Of a stretch of DNA of 64,000 nt, positions 26,715 to 35,886 are shown one piece after another. This stretch comes from Poseidonocella sp. HB161398 (lineage in GTDB: Bacteria > Pseudomonadota > Alphaproteobacteria > Rhodobacterales > Rhodobacteraceae). The position numbers and the translations under genes are program-made. The notes beneath the pieces are model-generated. The model was not told the DNA's origin and did no database searches. It worked only from the letters and a program-made list of their open reading frames with translations. The first letter of the stretch is position 1; every line of letters begins with the position of its first letter. The stretch is from assembly GCF_005870025.1 (NCBI RefSeq), contig NZ_VATA01000006.1, positions 124,001-188,000 on the forward strand, in the 5' to 3' direction.

Positions 26715-27434
26715 GCCCCGCCTCCCGGGGGGGGGGCGGCGGCGCGCGCGCCCGGTTCCTCCGGGCCGCGCTCTGCCGCTCTGGTCCCGGCAGGCAGCGG
26801 CGCCGGCAGGCCGAGGCATATCGCGAAGGGCCCGATGCCGGTCCGCGGGCGACGGGTGCCCGTCAGGCTGAAGAAGATCGCACCGCGCTGGCTCGGAACC
26901 GCGAGCGGGACGGGGAGCCGGAAGAGCGGGCTCCAAGAGGCCCGTCCGGCGTGTTTCGCGTGGGAGCCATCGGCGTTCCCACCGGATCCCGGCGAACTCC
27001 AAAAACGCGAACTGCTGTCGAAATCACTCCACCAAAGGTGGTTGCCCCGGAAGCCGGCCGGAGGGGCCTGCGCTCCGGGCGTCTGCCGCGTGTCGGAGGC
27101 CCGGGCACCGGCCTAGGCGATTCTACCTATGCCCCTGACCACGCAAGGGGGCAGGCGGCGCGCATCGGGCGCGGCAAGCTACCCGAAGGAGTAGGAAATC
27201 GATCCGTCTTGCCGGTCGGTTCACCCCTTCGCGGGCCTTCAATGTGAAGGTGCCTCGGGGCTACAAGTTTAACACATTGATTGACCAAGACCTTCACGGA
27301 CGAAGCGGGGCAATGCTCCGCAGACCTCCGGATAAGACGGATAAACAAGGTAGCGGGGCTCAATTTCGAACCCTCCTCCGGTAGCCGGTCCCGGCCGGGG
27401 CTGGAGGGGGCCCGCGATTTCTTTTGTGAAAGCC

Positions 27435-27467
27435 GGTGGCCGCCGGAAACGGCGGTCACCAATTTTT
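27435..27467 (+). terminator. Rho-independent terminator-like hairpin upstream of the toxin promoter
   Basis: GGTGGCCGCCG (27435-27445) and CGGCGGTCACC (27450-27460) form an 11-bp stem with one G-U pair and a GAAA tetraloop, followed by AATTTTT. This is a good rightward intrinsic terminator. No protein gene ends close before it; it would insulate the toxin promoter or end a small RNA. Confidence 0.7.
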
Positions 27468-27475
27468 CCAAGTTT

Positions 27476-27504
27476 TTGCTTAATGATTTCAGTATCTTGA
27501 AAAT
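27476..27504 (+). promoter_or_regulatory. Candidate promoter of the RTX operon
   Basis: TTGCTT (27476-27481) and GAAAAT (27499-27504) are separated by 17 bases, in the most A/T-rich part of the region and directly after the terminator. It would give a leader of about 220 nt before the toxin start. The match is moderate. Confidence 0.35.
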
Positions 27505-27505
27505 G

Positions 27506-27543
27506 GGAAGAGCGGCACCGGCAACGCGCCGGGCCGCTCTTCC
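27506..27543. repeat. Long perfect hairpin in the toxin leader
   Basis: GGAAGAGCGGC (27506-27516) and GCCGCTCTTCC (27533-27543) pair perfectly over 11 bp, with a further CCGG pairing in the loop. If the candidate promoter is right, this structure lies at the very 5' end of the toxin mRNA and could protect or regulate it. On the opposite strand it is followed by ATTTTC. Confidence 0.5.
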
Positions 27544-27733
27544 TGCCTCGGGGGCCTGCGCCGCCCCGTGCGGTTCCGGCTCGCCCTGCGGCGCCGTGCG
27601 GGCCTGTCCCCGGCGGGCGCCGGAGGAAAGTTCGGGAAAAGAATGAACCTCTTGCCGAGCTGCGGCGACCAACGGTTGTCGCTCGCCCGGACGTCCCTGC
27701 GCGAGCCCCATCCCAAAGGACGAGGCACCCGAC

Positions 27734-30700
27734 ATGACCGAAGACGCAACCCCCCCGACCGACGCGGCTCCGCAGGACTGGAGCGCGCATCTCGCCGGCA
27801 TTCTCGAGACCCTCGACGGGCTCGATCTCGACCCCGGCAGCTTCGACCGCGACTTGCTGGAAAGCCAGCTCGCCATGTTGGGCGAACGCGTCTCGGCCCC
27901 CGGCGCGGGGGCCGCGAGCCTCGTCGAGCTGCAGGCCGCGGTGGGCGAGACGCTGCAGCAGCAGATGGCCGAGATCGCAGGCACCATCTTCGGGCCCGAC
28001 ACGGGCGCGATCGGAGAGGAGGCAGACCTGTCCTACAAGGCCCGCGCCGCCGCCATGGTCTCGGCGATGGACAAGGTCTTCAACAACAGCAGCGTGGTCA
28101 TGAAGGCGCTCTCCGCCCCGGAGCGGCCCGAGACATGGACGGATGCGGCCGCGAAGAAATCCCAGGTCGACGTCTTCCGCAAGGAGATGGCCTACACGCT
28201 CTCGGTCATCGACAATGCGAAGAATCTCGGCCGCCAGATCGGTTCCTCGGACTCGCTCTTTGCCGAGGGCGACGGGCAGGGCGCCCAGATCGCCACCTTC
28301 GCGCTCGACGCGCTGAAGACCGCCACCCAGGCCAAGATGATCTTCGATGTCGGCCTGGCCGAGGGGCTGGCGCAGAAGAGCTTCGACGCGCTCTCGGCGC
28401 TCGAGATCCAGGATGCGGGGCTGCGCGGGACGATCAACGCCTTCCTCGCCGGGGTCACGGCCGATCCGGTCGGCGGATCGCTGACCACGCAGCCTGTCGA
28501 GGCGGACGGCGAGACCAAGTATCCCGACTACAAGACCGGGCTGAAGGCGCTGGCGGAGTCGCTGGCGGAGGATCTGGCCCGCATGCAGGAGGAGCTTGCG
28601 GCGGACCGCCCCGGGCTCGAAGAGGAGATGCGCGCGCAGACCGCGCTGATCGAGGCCAAGGAGGCGGAGATCGCCGAGCTGGAGGCCCGCAAGGCGGCGC
28701 TGACCGGGGGTGATATCCCGGTCGCGGCAGCGTCGGCGGCGCTCGACCGGGAGAAGGCGGCGCTGCAGGGCGAAATCGACGTGCTCAACCAGGGCATTGC
28801 CGACACGCAGGCCGATCTAGACAACCGCAGGCTGGCAATCGACGAATACACCGATCTGGGCCAGGCGCTGGACGGCACGGCGGAGGATTTCAAGGCGGCC
28901 TCCCGGACCGTGGCGCTCGGCGAGGGCAGCTACAAGCTCCTGTCGCTCGGCTCCTCGATCTCCGGCATGGTGGCCAGCGGCGTCGGCGACACCGCCACGA
29001 CGACGGGCTATGTCGCCGGGGGCATGTCGATGGCGGCCGATCTGGCCGATCTCTTCGCGGCGGTGGAGAAGTACCGGGACGCGGCCAAGAACTTCCAGGC
29101 CGGCGCGGGCGCCTTCTCGGGCGTGGTGGGCGTCGGCCCGCAGATCGCCACCTTCGCGCAGTCGATCATCGACCTGAAGGACGCGCCGGAGGGGATGGAG
29201 GGCTACTATATCGGCGAGGCCGTGGTGCAGGGCGCCAACCTGGCGATGGGCCTGGCGATCGGCGCGCTCACCAGCTACGCGGCGATGGCGGGAACGACCG
29301 TGTCCTCGGCGGTGCCGGTGCTGGGGGTGATGGCCTCGCTCGCCTCGGCGGTGAACCCGCTGCAATGGGCGTCCTTCTCGCAGGCCAATGACCATCTCGA
29401 CGATGTCCGCGACAAGGCCGATATCGAGAGCGCCGCCTACGAGACCAGCGCCGACTATCTTGGACAGCTGCTGGAGACCTTCCGCAATATCGATGTCGGC
29501 TTCTATGTCGCCGAAACGGCGGTCGGCGTGTCCGGCGGCGTCGGCGCGACCGCGGCGGCGGCCACCGGGGTCGGCGCGCCGGTCGCGCTGGCCATTGCCG
29601 GGATCACGGCCGGCCTTCAGGGCATCCTGGCGGCGACCAAGCAGGCCGCGCTGAACAAGGCGGCGGAGAATATCGCCGACAAGATCCGCGACTTCGACGG
29701 CGGCGTCGAGGGGTTCTTCGACCAGAGCTTCGACTTCCAGAGCGACCGCGAGCTCGACGACTTCTTCGCCGAGGCCCAGGCGCTGATCGAGAGCGGCTTC
29801 GACAGCGTCTCGGCGCTTGGCTCGGTGCAGATGACGGCGAGCGACCTGGAGCTGGCCGGGCTCGCTGGGATCGGCGGCGAGATGGGCAAGACCCAGGCGC
29901 ATTTCGCCGGCCATCTGGAGGAAGGCGACCTCGGCACCGGCGACTGGGACCGCGAGGAGATCCTGATCGAGAAGGGCACGATCCTGCTCGGCGACGCGGC
30001 GGAGGAGGCGACCGGCAAGCAGACGCTGCTGCAATTCATCACGCCGATGGCGGCCTCGGGCGACGAGGAGCTCGACCGCGACAAGACCGGCAAGCATTCC
30101 TACGAGACCACGCTGAAGATCGAGGATCTCTCGGGCTGGACGCTGATCGACGGCGGCGACAGCACGACCTTCGACCTGCGCAATGTCGTCACTCAGGCCC
30201 GCGAGGCCCGGAATGCCGCGCTGGAAGAGGTCCCGATGAAGATCGAGGGCAATGCCGGGGACGACATGTTCCTGATGACCGAGACCTCGGGCACCTCGGC
30301 GGCGACCCGCGGCAGGCCGAATATCGACGGCGGCGAAGGGCAGGACTCCGTCACCTATGCCAACCTCACCCATCTGGCGGAGGGGCTGCGCGTCACCACG
30401 AACGGCGCGGGCAATCTGGTGGTCCGCAAGATGCTCGACGCGGACACGACCATCCTCGAGGGCGCCATCGGCACGACCGAGGTGAAGCGCGGCAAGGAAA
30501 CCGAGCGGATCGAGTACAGCTACATCACGGTCAGCGAGGTCGGCGAGATCACGACGCTCCATGACGAGCTCAAGGACATCGAGATGCTGGCGGGCAGCCA
30601 GCAGGATGACGTGATCCTGGTCGCCAACTACAACAAGGCGCTGCTGCTCGCCGGGCTCGAGGGCGACGACTTCATCAAGCTCGGCCAGGGCCATGCCGCC

Positions 30701-32839
30701 CTGGGCGGCGAGGGCGACGACACCTTCCTGCCGGCGCGGGGCTTCTCGACCGTGGGCGAGACCGACACCGACCTGCCCGAGACGGTGGAGATCGACGGCG
30801 GCGCGGGCCATGACACGATCCTCCTGAACGGCGCCTGGGGCGAGACGCTCTTCAAGCTCGGCGCGCACTACCTCGTGGCGGGGCAGATCCTGGAGGACGA
30901 CCCCGAACTGATGGACGCGCTGATGCCCGCGGAGCTGGCCTCGGAACTGGGCGAGGACATCGCGGTCGCCACCATCGCCAACCTTCTGTCCGAAGACGGC
31001 TGGGCGATGACCTCGATCCTCGCCTTCGCCGGGATCGAGAACGTGACCTGGGACCTGCAGGGCATGATCGACGTCGTCTATGGCGAGGAGGCAGCGGCGC
31101 TTGGCGGCAATCTCGACCTGGGCGAGTTCCGCGACGCTGCCCGCGCGATCCTCGACCGCAGCACGGTCGGCGACTACGAGGGGATCATCACCTATGACGC
31201 CTCGGGCCTCGCCGCCACCGCCACCGAAGGCGGGCAGCAGATCGGCTACGCGATCCGCGGCACCGCCGAGAGCGAGGGCATCATCGGCAGCGCCTTCGCC
31301 GACCTGCTTTTCGGCGGCGACGGCGACGACGTGCTCGACGGCGGCGCGGGCAGCAATGTCCTGATCGGCGCCGAGGGGGCGGACCGCTTCCTCTTCGACA
31401 TGTCGCTCGACGCGGACACGACCGTCTCGCTGGTGGATTTCAGCCTCGAGGACGGGGTCACCGATTTCGGCACGCAGACCCTGGGCGACACGTTCCGCTT
31501 CGACCTGACGAACCTGCCGACGGCGGATCTCTCCTTCTCGGTCGCGGGCGGGACGGATCTGGTGGTGGCCAGCGGCACCGCCACCGTGGTCATCGAGTCC
31601 TTCTTCACCGAGGCCTATGACGCCAGCCAGGCCGGCCCGGTCCTCTCCTTCGACAGCGCCTATGGCGAGGGGTCGGCCGGCTTCGGCGAGATCCCCGGGC
31701 TCATCGCCCGCAGCAGCGGCGGCGCGCTGACGCTGGAGAAGGCGGCCGATCTTTCCGGTGCGGGCGGCGGCTTCTTCGGGCTGCAGAGCCTGCTCTCGGG
31801 GCTGAAGGGCGACCGGACGAAGATCGTCTCGGGCGATTTCGACGGCGACGGGAAGGACGACTACATCGTGCAGAGCAGCACCGGCGATGCCCCGGCCAAG
31901 GTGTTCCTGTCGCAGGGCGACGGCGATTTCGCCTTCGACGGGCTGCTCTACCAGAATTCCGGGATGAATTCCGGACGGTTCCGCGGCGACCTGACCGATC
32001 TGCTGGTCGGCGATTTCAATGGCGACGGGCTCGACGACTTCATCCGCCAGGAAAAGGGCAGCTGGGACAACGACAGCAAGAACACGGCCGAGCTCTACCT
32101 GGCGACCGGCGGCGGCAGCTTCGAGCGGGCCGGACACGTGAACCAGCTGGCCGGGCGCAGCGATGTCTTCAAGGGCGACCTGACCAACATCATCGTCGGC
32201 GATTTCGACGGCGACGGGCGCGACGACCTGATCAAGCAGGAGAAGGGCGCCTGGGACGATGACGACGCCAACACCGCGCAGGTCTACCTGTCGACGGCGG
32301 ATGGCGGCTTCGCGCTCCATGCCAACCTGAACGCCGCCACCGGGCAATCGGGCGATCCGTTCAAGGGCGACGAGACGCTGCTGATCGCCGGGGATTTCAA
32401 CGGCGACGGGCTGGACGACCTTCTGCGGCAGGACAAGGCGGCGGGCGGCGACGGGCAGTTCACCACCGAGATCTACCTGGCCACGGGCGGCGGCGATTTC
32501 GAGCTGCTGGGCGATCTGGGCGCGCTGACCGGCCAGTCCGGCAATCCGTTCCGCGGCGGCGACACGACCCTGACCGTTGACGATTTCGACGGCGACGGGC
32601 GCGACGACATCCTGGTGCAGGACGGCGAGCGCGCGCTGGACGTCTATCTCGCGCAGGCGCTGGTGCCGGGCTTCGCCCATGAGGCGAGCTTCGACATCGC
32701 CACGCCGCAGCACCTGACCAACCTGATCTCCGGCGACTATGACGGCGACGGCGATGCCGACCTGATCCGCCAGGAGAAGGGCGCCTGGGACGACGACAAT
32801 CTCAATACCGCAAATCTCTACGACTTCGACCTCGGCTAG
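27734..32839 (+). CDS. HlyA-like pore-forming RTX toxin with C-terminal FG-GAP repeats
   Basis: A 1701-aa secreted-type protein without a signal peptide. Residues 1-450 are helical with a coiled coil (about 275-365). Hydrophobic segments at about 493-545 and 588-640 match the HlyA pore region (GVGAPVALAIAGITAGLQGI, then ILAATKQA). The part around 760-960 aligns by eye with HlyA: LLQFITP, then TGKHSYETTL with K787, and RGKETERIEYSY with K921, corresponding to acylated K564 and K690. A short glycine-rich calcium array follows (GGDGDDVLDGGAG near 1195). The last third has six FG-GAP/VCBS units starting near 1367, 1426, 1489, 1553, 1616 and 1667. Classic RTX toxins lack this tail. A HlyC-type gene follows. 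Export is presumably by a type I system encoded elsewhere. Confidence 0.88.
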   Translation: MTEDATPPTDAAPQDWSAHLAGILETLDGLDLDPGSFDRDLLESQLAMLGERVSAPGAGAASLVELQAAVGETLQQQMAEIAGTIFGPDTGAIGEEADLSYKARAAAMVSAMDKVFNNSSVVMKALSAPERPETWTDAAAKKSQVDVFRKEMAYTLSVIDNAKNLGRQIGSSDSLFAEGDGQGAQIATFALDALKTATQAKMIFDVGLAEGLAQKSFDALSALEIQDAGLRGTINAFLAGVTADPVGGSLTTQPVEADGETKYPDYKTGLKALAESLAEDLARMQEELAADRPGLEEEMRAQTALIEAKEAEIAELEARKAALTGGDIPVAAASAALDREKAALQGEIDVLNQGIADTQADLDNRRLAIDEYTDLGQALDGTAEDFKAASRTVALGEGSYKLLSLGSSISGMVASGVGDTATTTGYVAGGMSMAADLADLFAAVEKYRDAAKNFQAGAGAFSGVVGVGPQIATFAQSIIDLKDAPEGMEGYYIGEAVVQGANLAMGLAIGALTSYAAMAGTTVSSAVPVLGVMASLASAVNPLQWASFSQANDHLDDVRDKADIESAAYETSADYLGQLLETFRNIDVGFYVAETAVGVSGGVGATAAAATGVGAPVALAIAGITAGLQGILAATKQAALNKAAENIADKIRDFDGGVEGFFDQSFDFQSDRELDDFFAEAQALIESGFDSVSALGSVQMTASDLELAGLAGIGGEMGKTQAHFAGHLEEGDLGTGDWDREEILIEKGTILLGDAAEEATGKQTLLQFITPMAASGDEELDRDKTGKHSYETTLKIEDLSGWTLIDGGDSTTFDLRNVVTQAREARNAALEEVPMKIEGNAGDDMFLMTETSGTSAATRGRPNIDGGEGQDSVTYANLTHLAEGLRVTTNGAGNLVVRKMLDADTTILEGAIGTTEVKRGKETERIEYSYITVSEVGEITTLHDELKDIEMLAGSQQDDVILVANYNKALLLAGLEGDDFIKLGQGHAALGGEGDDTFLPARGFSTVGETDTDLPETVEIDGGAGHDTILLNGAWGETLFKLGAHYLVAGQILEDDPELMDALMPAELASELGEDIAVATIANLLSEDGWAMTSILAFAGIENVTWDLQGMIDVVYGEEAAALGGNLDLGEFRDAARAILDRSTVGDYEGIITYDASGLAATATEGGQQIGYAIRGTAESEGIIGSAFADLLFGGDGDDVLDGGAGSNVLIGAEGADRFLFDMSLDADTTVSLVDFSLEDGVTDFGTQTLGDTFRFDLTNLPTADLSFSVAGGTDLVVASGTATVVIESFFTEAYDASQAGPVLSFDSAYGEGSAGFGEIPGLIARSSGGALTLEKAADLSGAGGGFFGLQSLLSGLKGDRTKIVSGDFDGDGKDDYIVQSSTGDAPAKVFLSQGDGDFAFDGLLYQNSGMNSGRFRGDLTDLLVGDFNGDGLDDFIRQEKGSWDNDSKNTAELYLATGGGSFERAGHVNQLAGRSDVFKGDLTNIIVGDFDGDGRDDLIKQEKGAWDDDDANTAQVYLSTADGGFALHANLNAATGQSGDPFKGDETLLIAGDFNGDGLDDLLRQDKAAGGDGQFTTEIYLATGGGDFELLGDLGALTGQSGNPFRGGDTTLTVDDFDGDGRDDILVQDGERALDVYLAQALVPGFAHEASFDIATPQHLTNLISGDYDGDGDADLIRQEKGAWDDDNLNTANLYDFDLG

Positions 32840-32849
32840 CCCCGGCAGC

Positions 32850-32876
32850 GCGGGCGGGCCGCAAGGGTCCGCCCGC
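32850..32876. terminator. Hairpin between toxin and acyltransferase genes
   Basis: GCGGGCGGGCC (32850-32860) pairs with GGTCCGCCCGC (32866-32876) with one G-U pair. No T-run follows. It may attenuate transcription or protect the toxin mRNA's 3' end, setting different levels of toxin and activator. Confidence 0.5.
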
Positions 32877-32907
32877 CGCGGGACCATGTGACGGAAAGGA
32901 CAGGACC

Positions 32908-33396
32908 ATGAAGAACGATCAGACTTTCGGCGAGCTCGGCCAGATCTCCTGGCTGTGGATGAATTCGGGCCTCCATGCCGACTGGAGCACGCGGCTGATG
33001 ATGCGCAATGTCATCCCGCCGGTCAGCCTCGGCCAGTACGAGATCCTGCGCGAGGGCTGCGTGCCCGTCGCCTATGCAAGCTGGGCCTTCTTCTCGGAGG
33101 AGGCGGAGCTGCGCTATATCAAGACGCCCTCCGCGATCCGGCTGGAGGACTGGACCTCGGGCGACCGGCTGTGGTTCATCGACTATGTCTCGCCCTTCTC
33201 GCTGCGCCACACCCTGCAGCTGAAAAGCCGGCTGCGGGCGCGGTTCGAGAACCGCTTCGCCCGCGGGCTGCGCGTCGTGCCGGGGGCCACGAAGGGCCGG
33301 GTCGTCACCTATATCGGCAAGGACATCTCCGAGGGCTGGCAGCAGACGGCCGATGCCCAGATGATGTCGCATTTCGCCGCCCGGCCGGTCTCCTGA
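32908..33396 (+). CDS. HlyC-type toxin-activating lysine acyltransferase
   Basis: A 162-aa enzyme of the RTX-toxin acyltransferase family, which moves a fatty acyl chain from acyl-ACP to two internal lysines of the protoxin in the cytoplasm. The family landmarks are clear: GQISWLWMNSGLHADW with catalytic H23, PVAYASWAFFS, and EDWTSGDRLWFIDY with D92. H23 and D92 have the same numbers as the catalytic pair of E. coli HlyC. It lies 68 bp after the toxin gene, so the order is A-C rather than the C-A order of hly operons. It is convergent with phnM. Confidence 0.93.
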   Translation: MKNDQTFGELGQISWLWMNSGLHADWSTRLMMRNVIPPVSLGQYEILREGCVPVAYASWAFFSEEAELRYIKTPSAIRLEDWTSGDRLWFIDYVSPFSLRHTLQLKSRLRARFENRFARGLRVVPGATKGRVVTYIGKDISEGWQQTADAQMMSHFAARPVS

Positions 33397-33415
33397 CCCC
33401 GCGGGGCGCGGGGGA

Positions 33416-34597
33416 TCAGCCGACCTGCAGCCCGCGGCTCCAGACACCGCGCAGCACCGGCTGGCCGCCCATCCCGGCGACCCGAAGGAGGTCGGCGCGC
33501 TGCCCCGGTTCCAGCCGTCCGCGATCGGCCAGTCCCGCCGCCCGCGCGGGCGCCTCGGTCACGGTGCGCACGGCGCGGGGCAGATCCTCCCAATGGGCCG
33601 CCAGGCGGAAGGCGGCGAGCAGAAGCGAGGACGGCACGTAATCCGAGGAGACGATGTCGAGCAGCCCGTCCCCGGCCAGCGCCAGCGCCGCGACATTGCC
33701 CGAATGCGACCCGCCGCGGACGATGTTCGGCGCGCCCATCATGATGGCGATGCCTGCCTCGCGGCAGGCGGCGGCGGCCTCGGCGGTGGTCGGGAACTCG
33801 GCGAAGGCCGCGCCCTTGCCCTTCGACTGCGCCACCTGCTCCGGCGTGGTGTCGTCATGGCTGGCCAGCACCGCGCCCAGCCTCTGCGCCTCTGCCGCCG
33901 CGCCCGCCTCATTGGCCGCGCCGAAGCGCTCCTGCAGCGCGTAGAGATGGGCGACATGGGCGTCGAAGGCCGCGTCGCTGAAGCCGCGCTTGCCCGCCCA
34001 GTAGGCCTTCAGCTTGGAGATGTCGCGGAACTGCCGCTGGCCCGGCGTGTGGTCCATCAGGCTGAGGATGCCGATCCGGTCGCCGGGGCCGAATTCGGCG
34101 AGCTCCTCCAGCAGCGTCTCCGAGCAGATCTCGGCGCGCAGATGGACGAAATGCGAGATCCGGAAGGCGCCGGCGCGGCGCAGCTCGATCAGCTCGTCGG
34201 CGACGCTGCGGGCGTATTTGCCGTAGCCCTGCCCCTGCGAGGTGATCGAGCCGACGCGCAGCGCGTCGAAGACCGTGGTGATCCCGGCCGAGGCCAGCTC
34301 GCCGTCATGCGCCAGGAGCGCCGGGCGGTGCGGCCAGGCGACCTCGGGGCGCGGCTCGATATGGCGCTCCAGGTTGTCGGTATGCAGCTCGACGAGCCCC
34401 GGCATCACCAGGTCGCCGCGGCAGTCGAGGGCGCCCGCGGGCAGCGCCGCGCCGCTGCCGGTCGCGGCGATCACGCCGTCCTCGACCGCGATCCAGCCGG
34501 TCTCCACCCGGTCGGGCAGCACGAGGCGGGCATTGCCGAGGCACAGGCTGCCGGCGGCGATGGCGGGTTCGAGGGCGGCGGGGGCGATCTGGTTCAT
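33416..34597 (-). CDS. phnM: Ribose 1-methylphosphonate 5-triphosphate diphosphatase
   Basis: A 393-aa amidohydrolase-fold enzyme of the C-P lyase pathway. It removes pyrophosphate from alpha-D-ribose 1-methylphosphonate 5-triphosphate. The metal-binding motif is VMPGLVELHTDNLERH near residue 75, and the N-terminal strand domain LVLPDRVETGWIAVEDG is typical. It is the last gene of the leftward phn operon, 36 bp after phnN, and ends 19 bp from the convergent acyltransferase gene. Confidence 0.95.
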   Translation of the reverse strand: MNQIAPAALEPAIAAGSLCLGNARLVLPDRVETGWIAVEDGVIAATGSGAALPAGALDCRGDLVMPGLVELHTDNLERHIEPRPEVAWPHRPALLAHDGELASAGITTVFDALRVGSITSQGQGYGKYARSVADELIELRRAGAFRISHFVHLRAEICSETLLEELAEFGPGDRIGILSLMDHTPGQRQFRDISKLKAYWAGKRGFSDAAFDAHVAHLYALQERFGAANEAGAAAEAQRLGAVLASHDDTTPEQVAQSKGKGAAFAEFPTTAEAAAACREAGIAIMMGAPNIVRGGSHSGNVAALALAGDGLLDIVSSDYVPSSLLLAAFRLAAHWEDLPRAVRTVTEAPARAAGLADRGRLEPGQRADLLRVAGMGGQPVLRGVWSRGLQVG

Positions 34598-34633
34598 CGG
34601 AGATCCTCGGGAGAAGGAGCGGCGCGGGCGCCG

Positions 34634-35182
34634 TCAGGCAGGGTCGGCGGCCAGGATGGCCAGGGCGCGGGCGACGGTGTCCTCGAGCGGTCCGTCATTG
34701 GCGAGGGTGACGGCGTCGAGGCCGGGCGGCAGCGGCGGGGCGGTGCGGGCCAGCCGCCGGGCGATCGCGGCCGGGTCCTCGCGCCCGCGGCCCGTCAGGC
34801 GGCGGGCCAGCGTCTCGGTGCGCGCGGTGACATTGAGGACGGCGAGGCCGGGAAAGACCGCGGCCGCCTCGCCGAGCACCCGGCGCGACAGGTTGGCGAT
34901 CCGCCCGTTGCCGCGGGCGACGTCCTGCGCCACCTCCGCGGGAATGCCGTAGCAGAGCCCGTGCGCCGCCCAGCTGAGGCAGAAGCCCCCGGCGGCGGCG
35001 CGGGCGCGGAACTCGGCCTCGGTGACGGCGTCGTACTCCTCGCCGCCGAGCCCCGGCGCGCGGGTGATGACGCGGCGCACCGGCGCGAGATGCGGCGCCG
35101 CCCGCACCAGCGCGCGGATCAGGCTGTCCTTGCCGACGCCCGAGGCGCCGACCACGGCGACCAGCCGCCCCGGCCGGCTCAT
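34634..35182 (-). CDS. phnN: Ribose 1,5-bisphosphate phosphokinase
   Basis: A 182-aa P-loop kinase that turns ribose 1,5-bisphosphate into PRPP, the end product of the C-P lyase route. The Walker A GASGVGKDS is at residues 13-21. The start at ATG 35182 overlaps the phnL stop (ATGA), so longer frames are rejected. Confidence 0.93.
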   Translation of the reverse strand: MSRPGRLVAVVGASGVGKDSLIRALVRAAPHLAPVRRVITRAPGLGGEEYDAVTEAEFRARAAAGGFCLSWAAHGLCYGIPAEVAQDVARGNGRIANLSRRVLGEAAAVFPGLAVLNVTARTETLARRLTGRGREDPAAIARRLARTAPPLPPGLDAVTLANDGPLEDTVARALAILAADPA

Positions 35183-35877
35183 TGCGCCCGCTCCGGGGCG
35201 AAGGCGGTCATGTCGATCTCGCGGTCGCAGATCTCGGCGCGGGCGGCGGCATCGTGGAAGATGCCGACGATCGCCGTGCCGCGCGCCTTGGCCTCGCGGA
35301 TGAGGTCCAGCACCACGGCGCGGTTCGCCGGATCGAGGCTGGCCGTGGGCTCGTCGAGCAGCAGCGCCGGATAGGGATGGACGAAGCCGCGGGCGATGTT
35401 GACCCGCTGCTGCTCGCCGCCCGAGAAGGTGGTGGGCGAGAGCCCCCAGAGCCGTTCGGGGACGTTCAGCCGCGCCAGCAGCGCCGCGGCGCGGTCGCGG
35501 GCGGGCTCCGCGGCCATGCCGAGGAGGCGCAGCGGCTCGGCCACGACCTCGATCGTCGGCACCCGCGGCACGACGCGCAGGAACTGGCTGACATGGCCCA
35601 GCACCTCGCGGCGCAGCCGGATCACCTCGCGCGGCGCGGCCCCGGCGATCTCTATGCCGCCGATGGCGATGCGCCCCTGATCGGTGCGGTAGTTGCCGTA
35701 GATCATCCGCATCAGCGTCGACTTGCCCGCCCCCGAGGAACCGGTCAGCGCCACGCATTCGCCGCGCGCCACCGAGAAGCCCGCGCCCGACAGCACCGGG
35801 ATCTCCGCCCCGCCCTGGTTGTGCAGCACGAAGCGCTTGGAAACGCCCGCGATCTCGATCATCTGTCCGTTCTCCAT
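35179..35877 (-). CDS. phnL: C-P lyase operon ABC-type ATPase PhnL
   Basis: A 232-aa ATP-binding cassette protein. It has Walker A GSSGAGKST, signature TFSGGEQQR and Walker B LLLDEPT. PhnL is not a transporter subunit; with PhnK it docks on the PhnGHIJ core complex. The start at ATG 35877 follows GAGGAGG, 9 bp after phnK ends. Confidence 0.94.
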   Translation of the reverse strand: MENGQMIEIAGVSKRFVLHNQGGAEIPVLSGAGFSVARGECVALTGSSGAGKSTLMRMIYGNYRTDQGRIAIGGIEIAGAAPREVIRLRREVLGHVSQFLRVVPRVPTIEVVAEPLRLLGMAAEPARDRAAALLARLNVPERLWGLSPTTFSGGEQQRVNIARGFVHPYPALLLDEPTASLDPANRAVVLDLIREAKARGTAIVGIFHDAAARAEICDREIDMTAFAPERAQ

Positions 35878-35886
35878 CCTGCCTCC

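Larger units (their letters stand above)
26715..27733. other. Long intergenic region upstream of the RTX toxin gene
   Basis: About 1 kb with no supported protein gene. The first half is GC-rich. From 27240 to 27510 base composition drops towards A/T, and this part contains GTGAAGGT (27244-27251) inverted at 27290-27297, a terminator-like hairpin, a candidate promoter and a second large hairpin, each listed separately. The layout would also fit a short noncoding RNA ending at 27467. Confidence 0.5.

Noticed and set aside
26835-27116. 93-codon frame upstream of the toxin region
   Set aside because: No ribosome site, no family motif, and arginine-rich composition typical of chance frames in this DNA.
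27330-27390. tRNA-like fragment (TTCGAACC near a CCTCCTCCGG end)
   Set aside because: No matching acceptor, D-arm or anticodon stem could be found, and the presumed T-stem does not pair. An attachment-site remnant is possible but unsupported.
28817-32887. A 1356-codon open frame on the minus strand
   Set aside because: It lies fully antisense to the RTX toxin gene, is a product of high GC and codon bias, and its translation shows only low-complexity Arg/Ala/Asp-rich sequence.
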